Assembly (NCBI GenBank): GCA_964390795.1
Contig: CAYMLQ010000058.1
Coordinates: 1 to 21,885, forward strand
Length of the DNA: 21,885 nucleotides
Direction of reading: 5' to 3'
From: CAYMLQ01 sp964390795
GTDB lineage: Bacteria; Verrucomicrobiota; Kiritimatiellia; RFP12; UBA1067
Shown: piece after piece, positions 6,640 through 13,383 of the stretch
Numbering within the stretch: position 1 is the first letter of the stretch
How the letters are laid out: each line of letters opens with the position of its first letter
The notes under the pieces: generated by a model
The model's database searches: none
What the model was told of the DNA's origin: nothing
Seen by the model: only the letters and a program-made list of their open reading frames with translations
Program-made: the position numbers and the translations under genes

Positions 6640-6819
6640 GCCCTGCTTTGTTCGCGAATAAGCAGTCATTTCCTGACCTTCAATTTGCATTGGGAGTTTG
6701 AATGCGGTTTCTGACGGAAACCTGCCGTAACGGCAGGAACCTGATGATATCGACTAGAGCGCCCACCTCACGTGTGAGGTTTCAGGGATCTTGCAAATAC
6801 GGCAAAGTGGGGCTTTTTT
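6640..6819 (+). ncRNA. Candidate structured RNA, 6S-like
   Basis: This 180-nt stretch has no protein gene but pairs with itself. 6640-6650 pairs with 6803-6813 as an unbroken 11-bp helix with two G-U pairs, followed directly by six T (6814-6819), the form of an intrinsic terminator. Inside, ATTTGCA (6683-6689) pairs with TGCAAAT (6792-6798). Further hairpins are GGTTTC/GAAACC (6706-6722), CCTGCCG-TAA-CGGCAGG (6721-6737) and ACCTCA-CGTG-TGAGGT (6765-6780). A single closing stem, a distal arm and a small hairpin in the 3' half beginning CCCACCT suit 6S RNA, which binds sigma-70 RNA polymerase. In several bacterial groups ssrS lies downstream of pheT-zapA; zapA is absent here. TTGAGA (6608) and TACCGA (6629) could be a weak promoter, with a 15-bp spacer. 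Structure fairly likely; the 6S identity is a guess. Confidence 0.5.
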
Positions 6820-6834
6820 CTTGGGGGATTTCGA

Positions 6835-6855
6835 TTCGGAATTAGGAATCAGAGT
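6835..6855. repeat. Degenerate heptamer repeat before the 6858 gene
   Basis: Three consecutive heptamers, TTCGGAA, TTAGGAA and TCAGAGT, fit the pattern TYRGRRN shared with the arrays at 453-491 and 9304-9345. The AGGA at 6844-6847 within it is the likely Shine-Dalgarno for the gene starting at 6858, 10 bases on. With only three imperfect copies it would not stand out without the other two arrays. Confidence 0.4.
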
Positions 6856-6857
6856 GT

Positions 6858-7760
6858 ATGAAGCGTTTGATCATGTTATGGATGGGGGGACTGCTTGGCG
6901 CTGCGGCCTGCGCAGCCGAACTGCAGGAGGTGCCGGAGGAGGCAATCGCGGAACTCGGCTGCACCTATGGCACGCCTCAGATGAACGGTTTTGTTTTTGT
7001 CGAGGGGCGTTATCTGGCGCCGCCCTATACGGTGACGCGCAAGGGAAACGGACTCTTCATTAACCGCGTGCAGATCGAGCAGCCGGTTGCATGGTCGGCT
7101 CTTGTGGCGTCGGCAGATGCGCCGAGGAAGAGCATTGATGCGGACGGCGACTTTGAGGCTGTTGCACCTGCCGCGGCCAAACCGGCCGAACCGGCCGAGC
7201 CGGTTGTTGTCGCCGAACCGGCAGCGCCCGCGGCCGTGAAAGCGGTGAAAAGCATCGACGATCTGTTCGCCGATGATGCCCCGCCGGTGGCCGCAGCCCC
7301 TGCGCCGGCAACCGCCCAGGGAGAAGATCCTGCCGTTGCGGCTCCGGCGCCTGCGCCTGCGCCTGCGACGCAAGCGTCGGTGCAGCGAGCGCCGGATGAC
7401 GTGAAAACGCAGAAGGACGATTTGCGCGCGAGTCTTGACAACCAGCGCAAAGTGCTGGAGCAGGCGCTCGTGCGTGGCGACATGTATTTCTTCAGTCAGC
7501 GGCACAGCCGCCTGAACGGGAATTATGGCACGGCGCGTACACTCATGGGCGTGTTGCCGCAGGCGTTGCGCCAGGCGCAGTCGCCGCAGGAGCTGATGCA
7601 GCGGCTCAATCAAGGGGGCGTGTATTTCATCGATGTTCAGGTCTGTTCTGCGCTCTACAAGAATAAGCTGACGTTCCCCTTGCTCGAGGAGCGGCAGAGG
7701 AAGATCCAGGAGTCCGAGGCGGTCAATGCATCGCGCAGGAATCAGTTCCAGTCGCGCTGA
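6858..7760 (+). CDS. Secreted protein of unknown function with Ala/Pro-rich linker
   Basis: I do not recognise this 300-residue protein. Residues 1-20 (MKRLIMLWMGGLLGAAACAA) form a signal peptide, probably cut near the Ala cluster. The region around 35-75 (GTPQMNGFVFVEGRYLAPPYTVTRKGNGLFIN) looks like a compact folded segment. Residues about 95-180 are a low-complexity linker rich in Ala, Pro, Val and Glu, including APAPAPAPA. The C-terminal part (about 185-300) is predicted mostly helical and ends in a charged segment. The layout, two small domains joined by a flexible linker, suggests an exported protein spanning the periplasm or tethered to the envelope. It follows the structured RNA and its terminator, so it needs its own promoter, and precedes the TrpR-like gene by 32 bp. 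No catalytic motif is visible. Confidence 0.75.
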   Translation: MKRLIMLWMGGLLGAAACAAELQEVPEEAIAELGCTYGTPQMNGFVFVEGRYLAPPYTVTRKGNGLFINRVQIEQPVAWSALVASADAPRKSIDADGDFEAVAPAAAKPAEPAEPVVVAEPAAPAAVKAVKSIDDLFADDAPPVAAAPAPATAQGEDPAVAAPAPAPAPATQASVQRAPDDVKTQKDDLRASLDNQRKVLEQALVRGDMYFFSQRHSRLNGNYGTARTLMGVLPQALRQAQSPQELMQRLNQGGVYFIDVQVCSALYKNKLTFPLLEERQRKIQESEAVNASRRNQFQSR

Positions 7761-7792
7761 ACGGGCGTAGGCGTCAGCAGAGGAGTCATCTC

Positions 7793-8107
7793 GTGCGTGT
7801 GAGTCACAAAGTGGATACGCAAGCGTTTGCGGCGATTGCTGACGTGCTGTCATCGATCCGGTCGCCTGAGGACATGCGGCGTTTCTTGAATGAGCTGTTG
7901 ACGCCTGGAGAGGTTCGCGATATCACGCTGCGGTGGAAACTTCTCGAGATGCTGGCTGACGGGATGCCTCAGCGCAAGATCGCCGAGGAGTTGCAGATCA
8001 GCCTGTGCAAGATCACGCGCGGGTCGAGAATCCTGAAGCAGGAGGGCGCTGTGACGGCCTGTGTGCTCGCGAAGCGTGCGGCGGGCAGGAAAGAGGAAAC
8101 AACATGA
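7793..8107 (+). CDS. TrpR-like (YerC/YecD family) DNA-binding protein
   Basis: This 104-residue all-helical protein belongs to the Trp repressor superfamily. After an N-terminal helical segment it carries LTPGEVRDITLRWKLLEML, followed by the helix-turn-helix MPQRKIAEELQISLCKITRGSRIL (about residues 60-83), where the second helix would enter the DNA major groove. TrpR itself binds tryptophan; YerC/YecD members have no well-defined ligand. The start is GTG 7793 with AGAGGAG (7779-7785) 7 bases upstream. Its TGA overlaps the ATG of the aminotransferase gene (ATGA), so the two are made together. This suggests the regulator controls the aminotransferase or responds to its amino-acid product, which is inference. 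No clear operator-like palindrome is visible directly upstream. Confidence 0.85.
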   Translation: MRVSHKVDTQAFAAIADVLSSIRSPEDMRRFLNELLTPGEVRDITLRWKLLEMLADGMPQRKIAEELQISLCKITRGSRILKQEGAVTACVLAKRAAGRKEETT

Positions 8108-9303
8108 AGGTGATTGCAAGCGGGATTCAGAGCCAGATGGCGAACGCGTCGTGGATCCGCAAGATGTTTGAAAAGGGCATGGAGCTGAAGGCGCAGTTCG
8201 GTGCCGAGAACGTGTACGATTTCAGTCTGGGCAATCCGGACATCCCGCCGCCGGCGCGGGCGCGGGAGGTGTTGGCTGAGCTGGCTGAGAGCGCCGTGCA
8301 GCCGCTCGGCTTGGGATACTGCCCTAACGCGGGGCTGCCTGCCTTTCGCGAGGCGCTGGCTGCATTCTTGTCGGAGCAGCAGCAGGTGCCGGTGCAGGCG
8401 GGACACGTGGTGGTCACGTGCGGCGCGGCAGGGGCGCTGACCTCCTTTTTCCGCGCGGTCCTGGAACCCGGCGACGAGGTGTTGTGTCCGGCTCCCTACT
8501 TTGTCGAGTACGGCGCATATTGCGGCCACTTCGGCGGCGTGCTCAAGCCGGTGCCGGCCATCCCGCCCGATTTCCAGCCTGACCTCGCGGCGATGGAGGC
8601 GGCGGTCACCGACAAAACGCGCGTGATTATCATCAATTCGCCGAACAACCCAACCGGCTGCATCTACAGCCAGTCCACGCTGGACCGCCTGGGCCGGTTG
8701 GTGGATCGCTTAAACGCGACGCGTGAGCGCGCGCTGTTTCTCGTGAGCGACGAGCCCTACCGGTTTCTGGCGTATGACGGCGCACAGGTGCCGCCGGTGC
8801 TGCCGGTCTCGCCCTTCACGCTGGTGTTGGGATCTTTCTCCAAGAGCCTGTCGCTTGCGGGCGAGCGTATCGGCTACCTGGTGGCGAATCCGGCGATGCC
8901 GGAGGTCGCCCTGCTGATGAATGCGGTGACCATGACCAACCGCACGCTCGGCTTCGTGAACGCGCCGGTGCTGGGCCAGCGATTGGCGATGGCGCTCTTG
9001 AACGAGGGCGTCGATCTGGCGGTGTACGACCGGCGGCGCAAGGCCATGGCCAAGGTTCTGTCCGACGCGGGCATCCGTTTCGCGATGCCGAAGGGCGCGT
9101 TCTACTTTTTTCCGGAGGCGCCGGGAGGCGACGACCAGGCTTTCGTGCGCGCGTTGCTCGCGCAGAACGTTTTGGCGGTGCCGGGCTCGGGCTTCGGATT
9201 TCCCGGCTATTTCCGGCTGAGCTTCAGCGTGGACGAGGCGGTGATCGCGAGGTCGGCTGCCGGCTTTAAGGCTGCGGTGGCGAGCGTCGGGGTGGGGCGG
9301 TAG
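8104..9303 (+). CDS. Class I/II PLP-dependent aminotransferase
   Basis: This 399-residue fold-type I aminotransferase transfers an amino group between an amino acid and a 2-oxo acid using pyridoxal phosphate. Family marks include SWIRKMFEKG near the N-terminus, YDFSLGNPD (substrate-binding), CGAAGALTSFFRA (phosphate region), INSPNNPTG, the strand SDEPYRFLAYDG, and SFSKSLSLAGERIGY with the PLP-binding Lys247. The SWIRKMF-type subgroup is found in many anaerobes and is usually annotated only as aspartate or aromatic aminotransferase. The substrate cannot be set from sequence; the coupled TrpR-like gene hints at aromatic amino acids. ATG 8104 overlaps the TGA of that gene. The product ends at a TAG (9301-9303), and a heptamer repeat begins on the very next base. 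Confidence 0.93.
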   Translation: MKVIASGIQSQMANASWIRKMFEKGMELKAQFGAENVYDFSLGNPDIPPPARAREVLAELAESAVQPLGLGYCPNAGLPAFREALAAFLSEQQQVPVQAGHVVVTCGAAGALTSFFRAVLEPGDEVLCPAPYFVEYGAYCGHFGGVLKPVPAIPPDFQPDLAAMEAAVTDKTRVIIINSPNNPTGCIYSQSTLDRLGRLVDRLNATRERALFLVSDEPYRFLAYDGAQVPPVLPVSPFTLVLGSFSKSLSLAGERIGYLVANPAMPEVALLMNAVTMTNRTLGFVNAPVLGQRLAMALLNEGVDLAVYDRRRKAMAKVLSDAGIRFAMPKGAFYFFPEAPGGDDQAFVRALLAQNVLAVPGSGFGFPGYFRLSFSVDEAVIARSAAGFKAAVASVGVGR

Positions 9304-9345
9304 TCGGAGGTCAGAGGTCGGAGTTCAGAGGTCAACAGTCGATAG
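9304..9345. repeat. Degenerate heptamer tandem repeat (TCRGAGK-type)
   Basis: Six consecutive 7-mers start directly after the aminotransferase stop: TCGGAGG, TCAGAGG, TCGGAGT, TCAGAGG, TCAACAG, TCGATAG. The first four fit TCRGAGK; the last two are decayed. The unit resembles the TTAGGAG register of the array at 453-491. It fills nearly the whole gap between two genes and ends 9 bp before the next ATG. Confidence 0.75.
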
Positions 9346-9354
9346 GCGGTTGCG

Positions 9355-10740
9355 ATGGAAACGGGAAGCTGGAAACGGTGCGCGGCGCTGCTCGGGCTGT
9401 CGCTGCTTGCGGGCACGGCGGGAGCTGCGGGCTTCACAGGGCCATCCGAGTGGCTGCGGGTCAATACGAACGCGGTCCGCGTCTGGCAGGAGGCCCAGCA
9501 GAAGCGGGCTTCGGCAACCGTCAGCGTTTGGCCGGGCGTGGCGGCTGACGGGCAGAAGCGCGAGGTGCGGCTGCTGGCGGAGGCGGTCGGCCATCCTGCG
9601 GGTGTCACCGTCGAGTTCCTGTTGGTCGGTCCGCAGAGCGACCGCGCGTACGAGTCTGCGGCGGTGACGGTCGCGCGTCCGGGCGACATTGCGCGAGCGG
9701 TTGAGAACATCGGTCTGCCGCGCGGCGGCTGTGTCGGCAGCAGGCCCTTCCGCTTCTGGCCGTTTGGCGAGCGCGTGTCGGTGACCGTGCGGCGTCTGTC
9801 AGCCCCAGCCGCTGTTGAGAAACCGCTGCGGACGCTGGTTCGCGACGCGGAGGCGGGCGCTCCTCTGATCGGCGAGGGAGGCCTGGTCTTCACGGGCGGG
9901 CGCTGGACTGGCGAAGGCGGCTCGGCGGCATACCTGACCGACACTCAACTGCCTTCTTCTGTGATCTCGCTGTACAACGAGCCCGGTACGCTTTTCGACG
10001 TGCCTTTTCAGGTGGGGCAGAGCGCGGTGTACGGGCGGCTGACGCTCGCCGAGGCGCTGCCTTTCGGGGATTTGCTGGAGATCGTGGTGAGTCCGTTGCA
10101 GCCGGCCGACGGCAAGCCGCGCGTGCTCCCGCTGACGGCGGTGGCCTCGATGGAGGGTTCAGAGGTGATGCTGACGTGTGCGGGATCTGACGGTGCGGTT
10201 TTGCAGAAGGCGAGGCTGGCCGACGCGCTGGCGTGGCTGCGGGCCCGTTCGGATGAGGGCCGCGAAGTGTTCGTCACGCTGGACGTGGAGGACACGGTGC
10301 CGCTGCGTCGTGCGGTTGACGTGGCGCGAGTCTTCGGGATGTTGGACGGCAAGGGTGTCAAGCTTGACGGCAAAACAGAGCGGGGGCTTTTCCCGCGTGC
10401 GTTTCTGCCGCAGGAGCAGTGGCGCGAGCGCAAGGGCCGTAATCCGCAGCCTTTCGAACTGCATGTCACTGCGGGAGAGTCCGGCGCGGTGATAAAGAAG
10501 GTGGTGTTCATCGAGGAGGACTGGAGCGTTGAGGGGCTTGACCCCAAGTTGACTCCGCGTGAGCATGTCTTCGAGACGTGGGAAGAGCTTCCGAAGCTGG
10601 TGGAAAAATGCGGCGGTGCGGACAGTAAGGTGTCGCTCCTGTTCGTGTTTGCGCCTGCCGCGATGCCGGTGGCGGTCTTTATGCCTGGCGTGCGCGGGGT
10701 CGCCGAGCGGCTGCCGCTGGTGTATGTGTTCGCTGAATGA
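9355..10740 (+). CDS. Secreted protein of unknown function
   Basis: This 461-residue protein is not recognised. Residues about 5-24 (SWKRCAALLGLSLLAGTAGA) form a signal peptide. The remainder is rich in beta-type segments with no membrane helix: ATVSVWPGV and REVRLLAEAVGHPAGVTVEFLLVG (about 50-90) look like an Ig-like beta sandwich. LRLV-type strands continue to about 280. A segment near 285-335 (LADALAWLRA, EVFVTLDVEDTVPLRRAVDVA, GMLDGKGVKL) recalls the periplasmic domain of ExbD/TolR, as does the small lipoprotein at 1414-1752, but the match is weak. AGGCGG lies 5 bases before the ATG, within the tail of the heptamer repeat. It precedes folE by 47 bp, and that neighbourhood says nothing about its role. 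Confidence 0.7.
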   Translation: METGSWKRCAALLGLSLLAGTAGAAGFTGPSEWLRVNTNAVRVWQEAQQKRASATVSVWPGVAADGQKREVRLLAEAVGHPAGVTVEFLLVGPQSDRAYESAAVTVARPGDIARAVENIGLPRGGCVGSRPFRFWPFGERVSVTVRRLSAPAAVEKPLRTLVRDAEAGAPLIGEGGLVFTGGRWTGEGGSAAYLTDTQLPSSVISLYNEPGTLFDVPFQVGQSAVYGRLTLAEALPFGDLLEIVVSPLQPADGKPRVLPLTAVASMEGSEVMLTCAGSDGAVLQKARLADALAWLRARSDEGREVFVTLDVEDTVPLRRAVDVARVFGMLDGKGVKLDGKTERGLFPRAFLPQEQWRERKGRNPQPFELHVTAGESGAVIKKVVFIEEDWSVEGLDPKLTPREHVFETWEELPKLVEKCGGADSKVSLLFVFAPAAMPVAVFMPGVRGVAERLPLVYVFAE

Positions 10741-10787
10741 GGCTGTGGCTTGTGTTTTTTTAGGCTCGTCAAGGGTAGCGTGAAACC

Positions 10788-11366
10788 ATGAAGAAAAAGC
10801 AGGTCAACAAGACACGGATTGCCGAACTGGTTCGCGAGCTGCTGGTCGAACTGGGCGAGGATCCGGATCGTGAGGGGCTGAAAGTGACGCCGCAGCGGAT
10901 GGCGGAAGCGCTGGCTTTCCTCACGAGCGGATACCGTCAGACGCCGAAGCAAGTGCTGAACGGAGCGGTTTTCCAGGCGCACATGAACCACATGATCATC
11001 GTGCGGGATATCGAGGTCTACAGTCTGTGTGAACACCATCTGCTGCCGTTCTACGGGCGGTGCCACGTGGGGTACATCGCGAAAGACAAGGTTCTGGGCG
11101 TCAGCAAGATCGCGCGCATCGTGGACTGTTTCGCGCGGCGGCTGCAGATTCAGGAGCGGCTGACCGAGCAGGTGGCGAGTGCGGTGCTGGAGGAGGCCGA
11201 GGCTGAGGGCATCGGCGTGGTGATGGAGTGCCGGCACTTGTGCATGATGATGCGCGGTGTGGAGAAACAGAATTCGGTGATGACCACGTCGGTCGTGCTC
11301 GGTTCCTTCAGGGACGACCCCGCCACGCGGCAGGAATTTTTGTCTTTGATCCGCCGGCAGGCCTAA
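10788..11366 (+). CDS. folE: GTP cyclohydrolase I
   Basis: FolE converts GTP to 7,8-dihydroneopterin triphosphate, the first step to folate and a branch point to queuosine. The 192-residue length is typical. Zinc ligands are visible as Cys81 and His84 in SLCEHHLLPF and Cys152 in ECRHLCMMMRG. Other family marks are DREGLKVTPQRMAEA, GYIAKDKVLGVSKIARIVDCFARRLQIQERLTEQVA and EKQNSVMTTSVVLGSF. It is a homodecamer in known members and acts in the cytoplasm. The Shine-Dalgarno is weak (AAGGGT, about 13 bases upstream). The TIM-barrel gene starts 15 bp after its stop and is probably co-transcribed. Other folate genes are not in the window. Confidence 0.97.
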   Translation: MKKKQVNKTRIAELVRELLVELGEDPDREGLKVTPQRMAEALAFLTSGYRQTPKQVLNGAVFQAHMNHMIIVRDIEVYSLCEHHLLPFYGRCHVGYIAKDKVLGVSKIARIVDCFARRLQIQERLTEQVASAVLEEAEAEGIGVVMECRHLCMMMRGVEKQNSVMTTSVVLGSFRDDPATRQEFLSLIRRQA

Positions 11367-11381
11367 AGCAACGGGAGCGAC

Positions 11382-12311
11382 ATGCGGTTTTCCCTTTCCA
11401 CCAACTGGAACGTGCGGCGTCACACGGAAGGCGAGGCTCTGGCAGACGAAATCCTCGCACTGGGCTTTGACGCTCTGGAACTGGGATACCACACGACGGA
11501 AGAGCTGGCCGCAGGCATACGCCGCTGCGTTCAGGCGGGCGTGGTCGCCGTAGACAGCGTTCACGCCTACTGCCCGGTACCGATCGGCGCGCCGCACGGC
11601 TATCCGGAGCTCTATCTGCTGGCGTCCCGTGACGAGGACGAGCGCGCCATGGCTGCGATCCTGATCGGGCGCACGCTCGATTTCGCCTCATCCATGGGCG
11701 CCCGTGCGGTGGTGCTGCATGCGGGACGGATCTTCCTGAAAGCCCTGTTCAGCGACGTGAACACGCGGACGCTCGCAGAGGCGCTGGGCGAGGAAGGCTC
11801 GCCCGAGGCGCCGCGTTACCAGCGCCTGTTGGACAAAGCGCGGCGCCGGCGCGCGGCGCGCGTGAGCACGTATTTTGACGGGTTCTGTCTTTCTCTGGAC
11901 GCCCTGCTCCCGAAGTTCGAGCAGGCGGGTGTGGCGTTGTGCCTGGAGAACCTGCCTTCGATCGAGGCGTTTCCTGACGAGCAGGAGATGCTGATGCTGA
12001 AGCAGCGTTTCGATACGCCGGCGTTGGCGTACTGGCACGATCTGGGCCACGGGCAGGTTCGCGAATATCTGGGGTGGATCAGTCATGCGGAAGCGGCGGG
12101 AGCGTTGCTGCCGGTGACGCGCGGCGTGCACATCCACGACGCGCTGCCGCTGATGGACGACCACCTGCCGCCGGGCAAGGGGATGATCGATTTCGGCGCG
12201 TTCGCCTTCTATGGGGCGGACGAAGTGATCAAAGTCTTTGAGCCGGCACCGGATGTGACAGGCGAGGAACTGACCGAATCCTTGCGTTTCGTGCGAGAAA
12301 AATGGGCGTGA
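11382..12311 (+). CDS. Sugar phosphate isomerase/epimerase-like TIM barrel protein
   Basis: This 309-residue protein belongs to the xylose-isomerase-like (AP endonuclease family 2) TIM-barrel superfamily. Barrel strands and metal-site residues can be followed: FSLSTNWN at the start, FDALELGYH, VDSVHAYCPVP, GARAVVLHAG, VALCLENLPS (Glu), ALAYWHDLGHGQ (Asp and His), RGVHIHDA (His) and VFEPAP (Glu) near the end. These would hold one or more divalent metals. Members act as isomerases, epimerases, dehydratases or endonucleases, so the reaction cannot be set here. Its place 15 bp after folE suggests co-expression; a pterin-related role is possible but unsupported. GGGAG lies a few bases before the ATG. 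Confidence 0.85.
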   Translation: MRFSLSTNWNVRRHTEGEALADEILALGFDALELGYHTTEELAAGIRRCVQAGVVAVDSVHAYCPVPIGAPHGYPELYLLASRDEDERAMAAILIGRTLDFASSMGARAVVLHAGRIFLKALFSDVNTRTLAEALGEEGSPEAPRYQRLLDKARRRRAARVSTYFDGFCLSLDALLPKFEQAGVALCLENLPSIEAFPDEQEMLMLKQRFDTPALAYWHDLGHGQVREYLGWISHAEAAGALLPVTRGVHIHDALPLMDDHLPPGKGMIDFGAFAFYGADEVIKVFEPAPDVTGEELTESLRFVREKWA

Positions 12312-12426
12312 GCTTTCTCTTCCTGTCTTTCGCGTTAATCTGACGGGAAACTATGGAAAAAATGAGTCACGCGTGCGTCGGGTGAGAGTCCGCCGTTTTC
12401 GGGTGGAGAACAAGGGGAAACCGTAT

Positions 12427-13383
12427 ATGGTGGGAAAAGCGGATGGGGCTCGGCAGCCAGACCGGGTGTTGGCAAGTCTGAAAGCGAATCTCGGGGCGGT
12501 GATTCGCGGTAAGAGCGAGGTGATCGACCAGTTGCTGGTGGCGATGCTGGCAGACGGGCATGTGCTGATCGAGGATGTTCCGGGAACCGGAAAAACCACG
12601 CTGGCCAAGGCCCTGGCCGTCTCGCTCAAAGCCCGCTTTGCGCGTATTCAGTTCACGCCGGACCTGCTGCCGACGGACATCGTGGGCGGGATGATCTATT
12701 CGGCGACGAACGGCACCTTCACGTTCCGCCCAGGTCCCATCCACGCCAACATCGTGCTGGCGGATGAGATCAACCGCGCCTCGCCGCGCACGCAGTCGGC
12801 GCTGCTCGAGGCCATGAGCGAGCGGCAGGTGACCACCGAAGGCGAATCGCGTCTGCTGCCGCGTCCGTTCCTGGTGCTCGCCACGCAGAATCCGGTCGAG
12901 TACAACGGGACCTATCCGCTTCCCGAAGCGCAGCTGGACCGTTTCTGCATGCGGATTTCACTGGGGTATCCTTCGCATGAGCATGAACTGCAACTGCTGC
13001 GCGATCAGGAGACGGTACTGCCGCTCGACGCGCTGCGGGCGGTGATGGACACGGAGACGCTGACGCGCTTGCAGGCCGAGGCGCGCAGGGTCGAGGTGGA
13101 AGCCTCGGTGCTGGACTACATTGTGCGGCTCGTGGGGCGTACGCGGGGCGACGCGCGGTTGCGGCTGGGAGCGAGCCCGCGCGGGTCGCTGGACTTGCGG
13201 CGGTGCGCGCAGGCGGCCGCGTTTCTCGCCGGGCGCAGCGCGGTGCGTCCGGACGACGTGCAACGGTTGGCCGTGCCGGTGTTGGCGCACAGGCTGGTCA
13301 TCGATGTCAAGGCTCGCCACAGCGGACTTGCAGGCGAGGCCGTCGTCGCCGAAGCGCTGCGAGCGGAACCGATACCCGCATGA
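12427..13383 (+). CDS. MoxR-family AAA+ ATPase
   Basis: MoxR ATPases are chaperone-like AAA+ proteins that typically work with partner proteins encoded next door. The 318 residues include Walker A VPGTGKTTLAKA (about 51-62), Walker B NIVLADEINRA with SPRTQSALLEAMSERQVT, sensor 1 FLVLATQNPVEYNGTYPLPEAQLDRF, and the C-terminal lid with GASPRGSLDLRRCAQAAAFLAGR. I chose ATG 12427 because AAGGGGA (12412-12418) lies 8 bases before it; an upstream in-frame start at 12373 would add an Arg-rich 18-residue tail with no good ribosome site. It is first in a four-gene run with DUF58, transglutaminase and SGNH genes; its TGA overlaps the next ATG. In other bacteria this trio is linked to envelope or surface-protein maturation. 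Confidence 0.95.
   Translation: MVGKADGARQPDRVLASLKANLGAVIRGKSEVIDQLLVAMLADGHVLIEDVPGTGKTTLAKALAVSLKARFARIQFTPDLLPTDIVGGMIYSATNGTFTFRPGPIHANIVLADEINRASPRTQSALLEAMSERQVTTEGESRLLPRPFLVLATQNPVEYNGTYPLPEAQLDRFCMRISLGYPSHEHELQLLRDQETVLPLDALRAVMDTETLTRLQAEARRVEVEASVLDYIVRLVGRTRGDARLRLGASPRGSLDLRRCAQAAAFLAGRSAVRPDDVQRLAVPVLAHRLVIDVKARHSGLAGEAVVAEALRAEPIPA

Noticed and set aside
7148..7380. Ala/Pro-coding GC-rich repeats in the 6858 gene as a separate repeat element
   Set aside because: The short repeats are what a low-complexity Ala/Pro linker would produce; no unit of constant length is evident.
10741..10787. Possible terminator (T7 run) before folE
   Set aside because: No GC-rich hairpin precedes the T run, so it cannot be supported.
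10008..11597. Minus-strand open frame spanning folE and its neighbours (529 codons)
   Set aside because: Low-complexity Arg/His/Ser composition, crosses three genuine genes on the other strand, no family match.
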